Notes under the pieces: generated by a model
Database searches by the model: none
The model's input: the letters and a program-made list of their open reading frames with translations, nothing else
What the model was told of the DNA's origin: nothing
Program-made: the position numbers and the translations under genes
Shown here: one piece after another, positions 23,722 through 34,300 of the stretch
How the letters are laid out: every line of letters starts with the position of its first letter
Numbering within the stretch: the first letter of the stretch is position 1
Assembly (NCBI GenBank): GCA_023935145.1
Contig: CM043700.1
Coordinates: forward strand, 3,002,001 to 3,066,000
Direction: 5' to 3'
Source: Bretschneidera sinensis
Taxonomy: Eukaryota > Streptophyta > Magnoliopsida > Brassicales > Akaniaceae
Length of the DNA stretch: 64,000 nt

Positions 23722-24000
23722 CGATCTTGAAAACTCTTCTGCGACCTCTTCACTCAAATTTCATCATAGACATCACCTCATCTTTGCTGCTCTTCTCTCT
23801 CAACCAAACGATCTTGAAGACTCTTCTACGACCTCTTCACCAAATTCATCAGAAACATCACCTCATCTTTATTGCTCTTCACTCTCAGTCAAATTCATAA
23901 TAATTCAAGTTTACTAGAGTGTTTGGACAATCTTGAAGACTCTTTTGCGACCTTTTCACCAAATTCATCAGAGAGATCACCTCATCTTTACTGCTCTTCA
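23722..24000. repeat. Tandem repeat, three units of 73-119 bp
   Basis: The phrase CRATCTTGAARACTCTTYTRCGACC, followed by TCTTCAC and CATCACCTCATCTTTRYTGCTCTTC, starts at 23722, 23809 and 23928. The units are in direct orientation with indels in the spacers. A + strand frame (23654-23917) runs through two units, but its repetitive Ser/Leu/His content looks non-genic. Confidence 0.75.
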
Positions 24001-25884
24001 TCCCCAACTTAACTGCAATCCACCAGCCATCACCTTCAGCTTTATTGCTCCTTCTCCTTCTCTCAGCTCAGTTACAGCATGAAATTGACTCAACATCACT
24101 ACTTTCGGTTGAAAAAATCTATCTTTTCTTCCCCAAAAATCTTACAAATTAAAGTTGCAGCTGCAAAAATGTTGATTGATTGGGAAGTCTTGGGTAAAGG
24201 AGGAGGAAATGAAAAAAGGGGATTTCAAGCTTTTTCAAGAATTTATATTCAGAGGCTGATACTGAGGGTTGTCAATCTAGAATGGCTTGTTGCTATGAAA
24301 GAGAATCCTTCAACATCATTGCACACCCATGTAGTCACATTGATGGGGAGTCTACTAGAAAATGATAAAATTCTAGCCACCTCATATCCTAACTTCTGCA
24401 ATAGAAATCTTAATATTAAACTGATCAACAAATGAAGACTCGTTGGGCTGGGTTTATTGTCTTGGTGTGTGTTGGGGTGGGGTGAGTTTGGTTCTGATTA
24501 AGTGGGTGTAAGCTGTGAAGTTAAAACTGAGGTGCTTTAGTGAGCAATTCTTGAAAGCCTCAACATTTTGTATTTAATTTAAGGAAAGGAATCATAATCA
24601 CTATCTGTATATCATCATGCACTTGTCTTCTCCTTCTCATTTTTTTTTTCCATTCCTTTGTCTTTTTTTCTTTTTTCACACTTCTTAATCCAGTTTGTTG
24701 TTCTTTTCTTATATTTTCCCTTTGTTCACTTATCTTAGTTGCATCTTTCATTTTCAGTTACGGATGGATGACATCCCAAAGCTGCTGGAAGAGTACAAAA
24801 TACTTCCATCCGATTGAACAACTGTCCGGGGAATTTTCTTTTCTGAGAAAATCAGGGGATTTGGTAAGAGGCTTTGTGAATTTTCTTTACCCTCAAGAAT
24901 ATGCTTCTTGCTTGAACTGGCTGAAACCATCATCAGGTTCCGTGCTCGATTTGTCAGTAAAACTAGAACAGATGGTATGCATATCCATTTTGAAATCCTT
25001 GAAAAACTTGCCTTTTGGATCTTCATTTCTTAACTTTGTAACCGAGTGTCTTGTAATGGTATTTATGCTTTATGGAGATTTCAGTAGGTCAACTGTAGAA
25101 TGGGGAGATGTTGAGAAAGTCGTTGTTCTGATCCCGTTTTGTGCTCAACTGATTAGCATGGCTCTCTATGCTTGTTACGAAAAAAAGTGGGACAAAAGAA
25201 AGAGAAAAGTAGAGAAAATTGGGAAGAAAGAAAATTAAATTTTGTTTGAGGTCTTTCTATCTCGTTCTTAATATTCTATCATTAAATTTAATTAAAGGAT
25301 CGCCATTAACTCTAACTGGTTCTCATTAATTAAAGAAAACAAAACATCAATTGATACTACGATAAAAAGCTTGCCGTAATAACTGCTTCATCAATAGTGC
25401 ATCAAAACTAAAAGCAGCCTACTTATAAATGAAAACTTACAATTTCAGCAACAATGAGAACAAAAGCCATTTCTTCTTACGCAGAATTGAAGAAGGATGG
25501 CGCCTGTTGAGGCTAAAGTGATGAGAAAGCAGTGGTGTGATGTTGTGAGTAGTAATCTAGGTTAGAATCAAGTCGAGCCCGAGCTGAAGGTGTTTGCTCC
25601 GTTTGTGAGAGAAATTACCTAATCAAAAGCCGAGTTCAAGCCCAAAAAGCTGAACTCGAGTCCGACTCTAGAGCTGCTCGAGAACCAAACAACATAAATC
25701 ACAAATAGTTCTTCCATTTTCTCATGAACCAAACAAGATACTCGTAAAAAAATAGCCCCAAAATCCAAAACTACAAGTTGTGACATGTTTGATTGTAGAT
25801 ATAGATCATACATGTTTAAATCTTATTAAGTCATACATAATGAAAATTTTAGGCCTAATCACAGTTTAATATAATAGTTACATC
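24001..25884. other. Region with two unrecognised open frames
   Basis: Two + strand frames occur, 24079-24435 (118 codons) and 24768-25238 (156 codons). The second is preceded by a T-rich tract and TTTTCAG at about 24755, and an alternative frame there reads RMDDIPKLLEEYKILPSD before a stop. That looks like the start of a real exon that has since shifted frame. The 156-codon frame has a hydrophobic middle (residues 80-100 and 120-132) and a basic tail. I recognise neither. It may be a decayed gene or a fragment. The region 25240-25884 holds nothing I can support. Confidence 0.3.
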
Positions 25885-26768
25885 TTAGTGCATGGAATAT
25901 TCCATATTCTTGCTGATCTCTTCCAGCTTCGTCATCCTTAATCTCTCACTTTCAGTCAGCAGCTGGAAAGATGATCACAAAGAGAACAATACATCCATGA
26001 ATATTACTATCAAGCAAGATTAGTTAATATGCTCCTTAATTAACTTGGTAATGCTAGATATTGAGAACTCACCTCCATTAATGTGGTAACCAGCTTATTT
26101 TTTTCTTTGCTCTTTTCATTGAAAGTTTCCAATACATCTTTATATTCTTTTTCCTGTCACCAGCAACCATTATCATCAACAATTCGTTTGGTTTTTTCAT
26201 ATTCATTTATCGTGTTTGGCTCTGTTTTGAAATACAATGGAGAAATATGGCAAAAGGTAGTAAAAATTAAAGCAAATAAAATAAATTCACCTTCTTCTGG
26301 CAAATCTGCCCCAGTGACTTTAGCTCTCGGGTTGCCATATCAACTTTCTTACGTACAATTGCAACTTCCTTCCTCAAGGGATCTCCCAACTCTTCGAGCT
26401 CCTGATGAATTGCACGAGAGTTGTAGAAAACAGAGAACAGAAAACGTTTTCCAAAACCAAATTCAATTTTTCTTAAATTGAATGATTTTAGATTTGCAGG
26501 AATAGTGTGTCAAGCTAAATGGGTTTTGCTCAAAACTTACTTCCCAAATCTGTGCCAAGCGCCTTGTCTCTTCCTCGGCACGGCCTAAGTGGAGTTGGAC
26601 TTTCTCTTTGACCTCCATCTTTTTCCTCTCGATCTCTTCTTCTTTAGCTTGCAATGTGGATATTGCCAATCTGGAAATCTCTTCATCGTCGTTTTCTTCC
26701 ATTGATAACCTCCCACTACTTCCAATACTCCCTTGGTTCTTCAATTTCTGCATCATGTGCTTTCTCAA
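25885..26768 (-). CDS. RAB6-interacting golgin-like protein (DUF662)
   Basis: Four minus-strand exons, 26541-26768, 26291-26401, 26073-26153 and 25885-25962, join phase 0 at GT-AG introns and give 165 aa. Landmarks in order are EEISRLAISTLQAKEEEIER (residues 29-48), KMEVKEKVQLHLGRAEEETR, LGDPLRKEVAIVRKKVDM, REL-SLGQICQKKEKEYKDV and SESERLRMTKLEEISK near the C-terminus. These match the plant DUF662 family, annotated as RAB6-interacting golgin-like. Nearly the whole protein is predicted coiled coil, rich in Glu and Lys. A Golgi trafficking role is inferred from the animal GORAB relationship. Alternative starts are Met5 and Met6. Length is typical or slightly short. Confidence 0.88.
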
Positions 26769-26969
26769 TTGTTACTCTCTAAGCTTAGCTGCTTCTACAT
26801 TTGGCAGCTGCTACTACTTATCGTATTCTCCCCGTACGTGTGCCCTCTCTTGGGTTTTGCTTTTGCTTTAAAACTCTCTCACAAAGGAACTTGCTTTCCT
26901 TTGACACAATTTCAAAGAAAGCAAATTAAAGAAGAGAATATTCCAAAAGCTCTCAACACAAAGCTTGTT

Positions 26970-27630
26970 TCCTTTGACACGTGCACATGAAAAATTTACC
27001 ATTTTTAACCATCAAAGAAAGGAAGAGAAATGAAAATTTTCAATTTTTTAGTTTACATTTGAAAATACGGTACTAAATCTATTTTCTTAGATAAACCAGA
27101 GGTAAATCATCTATGCCGAACTTAAAATATTTAAAAAAAAAAATTTAAAAATTAAACCAATAATTTTATGATTATTTTACAAAATCTTTATCATTTCATT
27201 CACACTATAAATACGAAAGCTTTACTTAAACAATGTTATAAAAAATTTAAAATTATTCTTTTGTATCCCTAGACATTAATAATTGATGATCAGTAACTAA
27301 CTATAGCTTAAGGACTACAAGCTCAAATTGCTTGTACAGCAGCAATTTTTGTTTAAAGTAGATAATTAATATTCTAAATTAGCCACTACATTTAACATTT
27401 TTCCCATTTTGGGTGAGTCGTTACGTAAGGAGTAAGGATATTATGTACATTGAGATGGGCAGTGGCACCTAATTTTGCTGGAGTGGAAAGGAATTGTGAC
27501 ACGTGATGCCGTAAAGTTAGGCGATATTGATCATTGACGTGTCATTTCCTTTTTACTTTTCTGCCGTAAAGTTAGGTGATATTGATCATTGACGTGTCAT
27601 TTCCTTTTCCTTTCCTTTTTACTTTTCTTC
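26970..27630. promoter_or_regulatory. G-box / ACGT-core cluster upstream of the golgin gene
   Basis: Perfect CACGTG boxes occur at 26978-26983 (within TTGACACGTGCAC) and 27500-27505 (GTGACACGTGATG). Two TGACGTGTCA motifs lie inside a 55-bp tandem duplication at 27508-27628. The sites lie about 0.2-0.85 kb upstream of the minus-strand golgin start codon, at normal promoter distance. ACGT cores of this type are bound by bZIP factors (ABF/TGA/HY5 classes). Regulation by abscisic acid, stress or light is an inference. Confidence 0.55.
27508..27628. repeat. 55-bp tandem duplication carrying TGACGTGTCA
   Basis: The copies start at 27508 and 27563. Both read GCCGTAAAGTTAGG, one variable base, then GATATTGATCATTGACGTGT and CATTTCCTTTT. 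The near identity (one mismatch in about 47 bases) indicates a recent duplication. Confidence 0.9.
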
Positions 27631-27894
27631 TTCTTCAGTCTTCATACTTTATCATTTTTTTTAAGAAAGTCGTAAACATAGCATATATTATGTATATATA
27701 TGCCAAGAAAAAACAAAAAAGTCTGAAAAGCCATTTAAATTAGATTTAGTTTTTTAATTTACTTTGCTTTGCTGAACCTATTTGTAAGAGTTTATAAAAT
27801 GATTGTTTTTTATAAATAAGAATTAAATCAAATATTTTTTATACGGTTTATGAAATGTTTATGTTTTGAATAAATTGATTTTTTTTATTTTCAT

Positions 27895-28235
27895 AACTGT
27901 TTTACCAATACTAATAGTTTATAATTCTAACTGTTTTACCGTAGATTATTTTAAAATTTATAAATTAAATTATAAACTATTTCTACTCTTAAATTAAATG
28001 AGATCTAAAATTACTTTATTGATGTAAATACAATAAATGATTTATCTACTGTTTTATCAAATACTAATAATTTATAGTTTTAATGTTGTTTCATAAAAAA
28101 AAAACGTTTTAAAAACCATAAAATAAACTATAAACTGTTTTTACTCATAAACTAAATGAGATCTAAAATTACTTTTATGATCCAACTACGATGTGATCAA
28201 ACTATTGTTTTACCAAATATTAATAGTTTATGAGT
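27895..28235. repeat. Degenerate AT-rich tandem repeat, unit about 150 bp
   Basis: The phrase CTGTTTTACCAAATACTAATAGTTTATA recurs in variants at about 27897, 28050 and 28202. The first two are followed at similar spacing by AAATGAGATCTAAAATTACTTT. A shorter echo lies near 28450. No coding potential. Confidence 0.6.
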
Positions 28236-28773
28236 GGTGATACCACAAATCGGTTCTGTAGAAATTACCATATAAATGAGAAAATTCATTACAAATCATA
28301 GATAAATTAAATAGTAATTATTTTAAAAATATTTAAAAGAAAAAATTTAATAATAAAAGTTACTACTCAATTTTTTCGTAATTACTTTTAAATTTTTTCA
28401 GTTCCATGATAACTCTCATAAAATCAGATCTATGATATCATCAAACATAATTTATAGTTTTAATATTTTTTAATGAATTTATAGTTTAAATACTGTTTCA
28501 CCGTAAACGGTTTAAGAAATATTAAAACAATAGCTGCAACTTTAAATGAATCAAAGCAACAAAATGGCATCTCTCAATAGACAAAAAAGAGTGGAAACAA
28601 ATATATAATAATAACAAAGTAGAAAAATCGGATCTATGGTGGCTAATTTGGAATATTTAACTACTTAGACAAAAGCTACTACAAACAATTTGAGTTTGCA
28701 GTCCTTAAGCTAGCTTGTTAATGTTGTAAAGTGTTTTTAAACCTTGTATGAAAGACATTTTTTTTCCTCGAGT

Positions 28774-29045
28774 AAAACTTATATGTAGTTTTTTTATATG
28801 AAAATTTTAAAGTTTTATATAAAAATTTGTTTTTACAAAAATAAAAATTAACATATTTTGATAAATTTTAAACCATTAATGAAATACGTTTTACACCAAA
28901 TTAATAATTTTTAGTTAAGTATTTTTATTTGATTTATTGCACGAGTTTTATTGAATAATAAAGTCTAATCTTGAATTTTGGTTTTGAAAATATTATTTTT
29001 TAAAATTAAACTTCATAAATTTCACATAAAAAAAGTTTGTCTAAG
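28774..29045 (+). mobile_element. MITE family copy 2 (272 bp)
   Basis: It has the same start (AAACTTATATG), internal words (AACCATTAATGAAATACG, GAGTTTTATTGAATAATAAAGTC, CTTGAATTTT) and end (TTGTCTAAG) as the copy at 19186-19559, in the same orientation. Its inverted ends are ACTTATATGTAGTTTTTTTA and, reverse complemented, CTTAGACAAACTTTTTTTAT. It is shorter through internal deletions. Confidence 0.7.
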
Positions 29046-29313
29046 CCTCCATCCATTTGTGTAACCTATTTTTTTTTATTGGTATATAAGGAATTGGTCC
29101 GGGCCTCAACTATTTTCGTTGTGCACGCTTTAAGCTTAAACCTCGAGGTAAAAGGTTTTCCACACTTCTTGCACCGAAAAAGCATGATTTTTTTATTTAT
29201 TAACTTTATGGGGATTACAAAAAATTGAAGAAAGAGATCGAACTTGTGATTTCATACTATGAGATTCTAAACTTTGACCAAAGCCATCCCTTTTGATTTA
29301 CTGATGTCTCATA

Positions 29314-29481
29314 AAAATTTTTGTATAGCACAATGTCAAGAAAAATATATGGTATAAGGGTTTAACTTACTTTTGAATAAAAAAAATATCGTTTATTATC
29401 TTTTTTCTCATACCATTTAATGGTGAGATAGACCATTATACTATGTATTTTTCATGACACTCTACTATACAAAAACTTTTG
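29314..29481. mobile_element. Foldback MITE, about 168 bp
   Basis: The left arm reads AAATTTTTGTATAGCACAAT then GTCAAGAAAAATATATGG. The reverse complement of the right arm reads AAAGTTTTTGTATAGTAGAGT then GTCATGAAAAATACATAG. The arms are about 48 bp and nearly complementary, so the whole element folds into a hairpin. The target duplication is not clear. No ORF. Confidence 0.7.
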
Positions 29482-31385
29482 CTTTATATAACTGTATAAA
29501 TGCTAACTAGTAAACTACACTCAAATAATCTTAAGGATTCAAATTTATCTTAAACAAACATAAGGGAATTTTGATAATTCATTAAATTCAATAATTTATT
29601 TTTTTTAACATTCAAAGATTTTTTGCAATTTTAGGTCGATGATCGAAAAATGCACTCTCAACACAGTTGGAAAAAGCTTAACAAGATATATATTTCAGCA
29701 TAAGGTTCATCACTCTTCATCGACTGAACCACCCTCACGCTCTGCCTGTGCAGATGGAGTGAGCTCGACTTAAGATCTGCATGTTTATGAGAATTATTAC
29801 AAGACATACCACCGGGCCGAAAATAAAAAATTTGTCAAACTTACAAATTTTGGCGGCAAATTGTTTCCTGTCAATGACCCACATGCCAACGTGACAGGAT
29901 TGAGCGTGGGTTCTGCGAGATGCATTTTTTACTTTTGTTTTTCGATTTAATTTTAATTTTTTATTAAAAATGTCTTAAAAGTCCGTGCTTATATGTTTTT
30001 TTTAGAGAATATTCAATGATATTTTGGTTCAAATTAATTTATAAACAATGTTAATTTGTGTATGAAGTGTGATAATATTGCCCGAGCACAAATTATTAAG
30101 ACGAGCAAAAAAAAAAAAACTAAATTAACAAAATTACCTTTATATTTTGTCAATAAAAAACTTGCCTTTTTTTGAAAAGCCATTCTTTTCTCTTCCTTTC
30201 CCTTTTGTTTTTCTTGCCTTGCTTTTAATTAAAATCGTGAGTCTATAAATCATGTTAAATCATTTGAATCTTTGTTTGATTTAGTAGTAGTATTATTTTT
30301 TTTATAACCTAGTAGTATTAATTATTTGATATTGAAAATATGAGCGTTAAAATCATATATTTTCATTTTAAATTACAGTTATTATTTCTTTTTTCTTTTT
30401 TTACTTAAAGATGTTATTAAGTAAACATTGAATTTCTTAAAATTTAATTAAAAATTTTCCAAAAATAAACTCAACAAACTAAAATAATCCACGTAAAATT
30501 AACAAAGAAATTCATGTCATCGGTCTTTTTATGTAGACTTACTGTTAATTATATACTATATAGAGAGATCCCCAACAATGATGTCATTTGTTCTCGACGT
30601 AGAGATTTTCCTACACCGAAATACTTAAGAATTTTTAGATAGGAAAAGAGAATTTATTACTCTTATGTCTTTTCTCTGGAAGAAATTAACGTGTTCCGAA
30701 CACAAAAAATTTATGTGTTAAGAGCATGCAAAACTAAGATGAAAAAAGAAAATTTGTTGTTTTCTCACTCTCATTCAAAATTATAAATACGTTGGACACA
30801 TGAATTCTTCGTATACCTTAAAACATATATGACCCGTTTAGTTATGAAAATATTTTTTACTTTCATTTTCATTTTCAACAATTTGAATATTTTTAATATA
30901 ATTTAAAAAACAAAGCTTCTCTTTTCAATATAATTTCAAAAAAATTTAGATATATTATTGTTAAATTATATTAAAAATATTAAAAAAATATTTTTCGTAA
31001 CTAAATAGATGAACTTTTCGTCCTTTTTTTTTTCATTAAGAGTGATAACTACCCTAAGCTCAAGAATTTCTCCTAAACCGGAATACCAAATAATTTTTCC
31101 ATCCCGTTGGTGACGTTTCCAGTTGTTTGTCAAGTAAACCAACCAAACAAAAGAAAACCCAATATTCTCGTGTATGGTGGGCTTTTTGATGCTAAGTGTA
31201 CTAAACAACACCAAGCAAAGCAGAAGTCAGCAAACCAACTCTTCACTCTCTATATTGTTTATAAATCTCTCTTTCTGTGCGCGAATTTCAACAAATCATG
31301 TACAACACATAAACCAGATTAAATTTACACCACGCAATAGATTAACAAAACGCCAATAAGAGAGAGCTAGAGATAGAGATTGATC
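29482..31385. other. AT-rich intergenic region and XS-gene promoter
   Basis: No gene is visible. The region has many homopolymer A/T runs. The last 200 bp before 31386 are the likely promoter and leader of the XS-domain gene. Confidence 0.5.
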
Positions 31386-34300
31386 ATGGATTCGCACTAT
31401 TCGCACCAAAAAAAGGTTTGATATCTCTTTCTCTATCTTATGGAAATCGAAACCTTTCGAGTTTTTTTTTTTTTTTTTTTTTTTTTATCTATGTTTGCTA
31501 TCAATCGAAGTGTTACTTGAAATAACATGATCTTGAACACTATACTGGGTACTGGGTTTTTCTAGGGTTTGGATTCTGTTGACTCCTTTTCAAAGTTGAT
31601 CTATTGAATCTACCAAAAGTCTAGTGTGATACTGTGTTGTTACATACTCAATATCGATTGAATACTAGAGCCTTGTAATAGAAGTTGGTTCTGATAAGAA
31701 ACTTATCAAAGATGAAATCTCGAAGGAATGGAGAGTACTTGAAAGTAGGTCCATCTGTAAAGTCGCGTAATCAGCAGAGAATTGAAATTGGTCATGACCG
31801 GTATCCGAATTCCCGTCTCAGTGATGCACCGGATCGGTCTCCGCGTGCTAGGAGGAGTTTGAGCCCTCATAAACCAGATGGGTCGAAGCAGGTTTTGCTT
31901 GGGAATCGAAGGAGTGGCTCAATTGAGAGGAGAGAATATGGTTTGCATTTAGGTGGAGGCAGGAGTGATAGGGTCCGATCCAGGTCACCCTCATATGGGA
32001 AAATGCGAAAAGGGCCTCACTATGACGAGGGGGTTGTGCATAGGAAATATGAATATGTCGAGCCTATGGATTTTGATGATGGTACAAACTCTAGATTGAA
32101 GCATGTTTATGGATATGATCATGGCTTTTCAATTAGTAAAGAAAAGGATTACATTGAAAACAGGATTGTGGGTATTGATAGGCATTGGATGCTGGATCAA
32201 AAATCTATCCCCTTGGAAGATGACACTATAAGAGGGCCATATCAGTTCTCTCCAGGTCTGGGACCAACTTTAAATTATGGAGAAACGGGTGGGCATGTGC
32301 CATCGTTTTCACAAAGTATGGATATAGTTCGAGTTGAGCAGGAGAGACTTCGGTATCGGGAGCCTTTACCTCTGGATAAGCTAGCGATGATGGAATCTTA
32401 TAGAGAAGGAGATAAGCACATGTGCAATTCAAGAGATGTTTCGTACACCATGGTGCCAACGTCTCACTCTAAGATTTTCGTGAGTACCTCTCAATATAAT
32501 GATACTGTGGGCACCTCTTCAGCAATTTCAAGAAATGAAGTTTTGGTTTCTTATAGAGATGGTGTGCCCTTGCCAGCCTCAGAAGAGTATCAAAGGAGCA
32601 TTGGGACACTTGTAGAACCTGTTGGTTTTAGTACATATGGCCAAAGGCCTCCTGTAGATTCTGTAAGAGATCCTGAAGCTGATAGGGAGAATATGACGTC
32701 ATACCAGCGGGGTGCATACAGTCACACCAGATCTGAGCACGAGGAATATTTTTACACTAAACCACAAGAAATAGTGAATGATGATCAGGCATACCAATCT
32801 GGTGGCTTACACAGAATGCTTCATTCACAGACTCAAGTAGACTATGATCATTCCCCGGTGGATTATGATCGTAGAGATTTGTCAAGAACAAGTGTTATGC
32901 ACCCTGTCATTGACAGAATTAATAATAACGATGATTCTTATGGGAATATGAGAAATAGGATTATATTGGACCATCCAACTTTGCAAAAGCAGCCTGTTTC
33001 AGACTACCTTGATATTAGCAAATCATATCCATTGAAGCAAGGTGGGGAGTATTTGGGTTCTGGACGTGCTCATGTTGAGTTTGGGAGGAAAGTGTCACAA
33101 GATAATGAAATATCACATTTAGACGTATCACAAGAACATCAAATATCACATCTGAGATCAGATTTTGATTTCAGTAGAGGGCCAGGCCCAGAGTTTCAGA
33201 AGGAAATCTTGCAGAGTTCGCCAGTTTCTAGATATGACTCAGAAATGCGGGGACTTGCTCTAAAGACGCAAAGAATGAAGGAGGAAGAACGTGACATGTA
33301 TGAGTCATCAGATAGAGTACTTAAAAGAAAGTACAGCATGGAGGAAGACATGAGCAGGCCTAGTTATAGAACTATTATGTCAAGCAAATGGAATGTGCCT
33401 GAAGAGTTTGAGGATCTATATGATAGTGATGAGGAGTGGATTGATGAAGATATGTTTGCCTTACATTCATCCAGGAGTGGGAGATTTGACCACAATGAAT
33501 ATAGAAGAGCAGAGAGGACATACGATAGGCGAGAGCATCCTGGACATTTTGCATCTGATGACCGGTTGCCTTCCCAAGATTCTTTGCCACTTACACAGAG
33601 GCCATTAGTCAGATTTTATAAGCAAAGTGGTAGATATGTAAAAGGTCATTCAAGGCCTAGCTCGTTAAGCTGGCATAGCTCACGCCATACTGATAGAAGA
33701 AGTGGTCTTCACAGACAACACCACAAAGTTTGGAAAAGAAATGATGGCTATGATGAAGATGTGCGTGAAAGTGATTTTGACACATCGGAGGATGGGGTGA
33801 ATCTAGCAGAATCTGAGCCATCTGACGACTCTGAGCAATTTAAGCAACTGGTACATGAAGCATTTTTAAAGTACTCTAAAAAATTGAATGTGAACCCAGC
33901 TGTTCAAAGAAGATACAAGGAGCAAGGAGATGCTGGTAGTTTGTTCTGCATCGTTTGTGGCAGAAGGTTTGTTTTCTTTTCTGTGATATGTATTCTAAAA
34001 TTGGGGCATGTATTTCCATTTTTTTGGTTCATAATCATGTGAGCATGCATGGATAAATTTTTCTCTCGTCTCTTATTTTTTCTTTTTGGGAGGGTTACTA
34101 AGGGATTTTTTTAGGCTACTTGCAGTTTTAGAGATCTTTAATTTGGGGTTTTATTTAGTTGCTTAACATGAGAATTTATAGCATTGTCAATTCTATTCCA
34201 TAGGGCATAAATTTTGGCAAACCTTGTGGTAAATTACTAAATTGTGACTTGGGGAAGCTAGGTTGTGAGGCTTGTATGACACTGAATATGATGGTAATCA

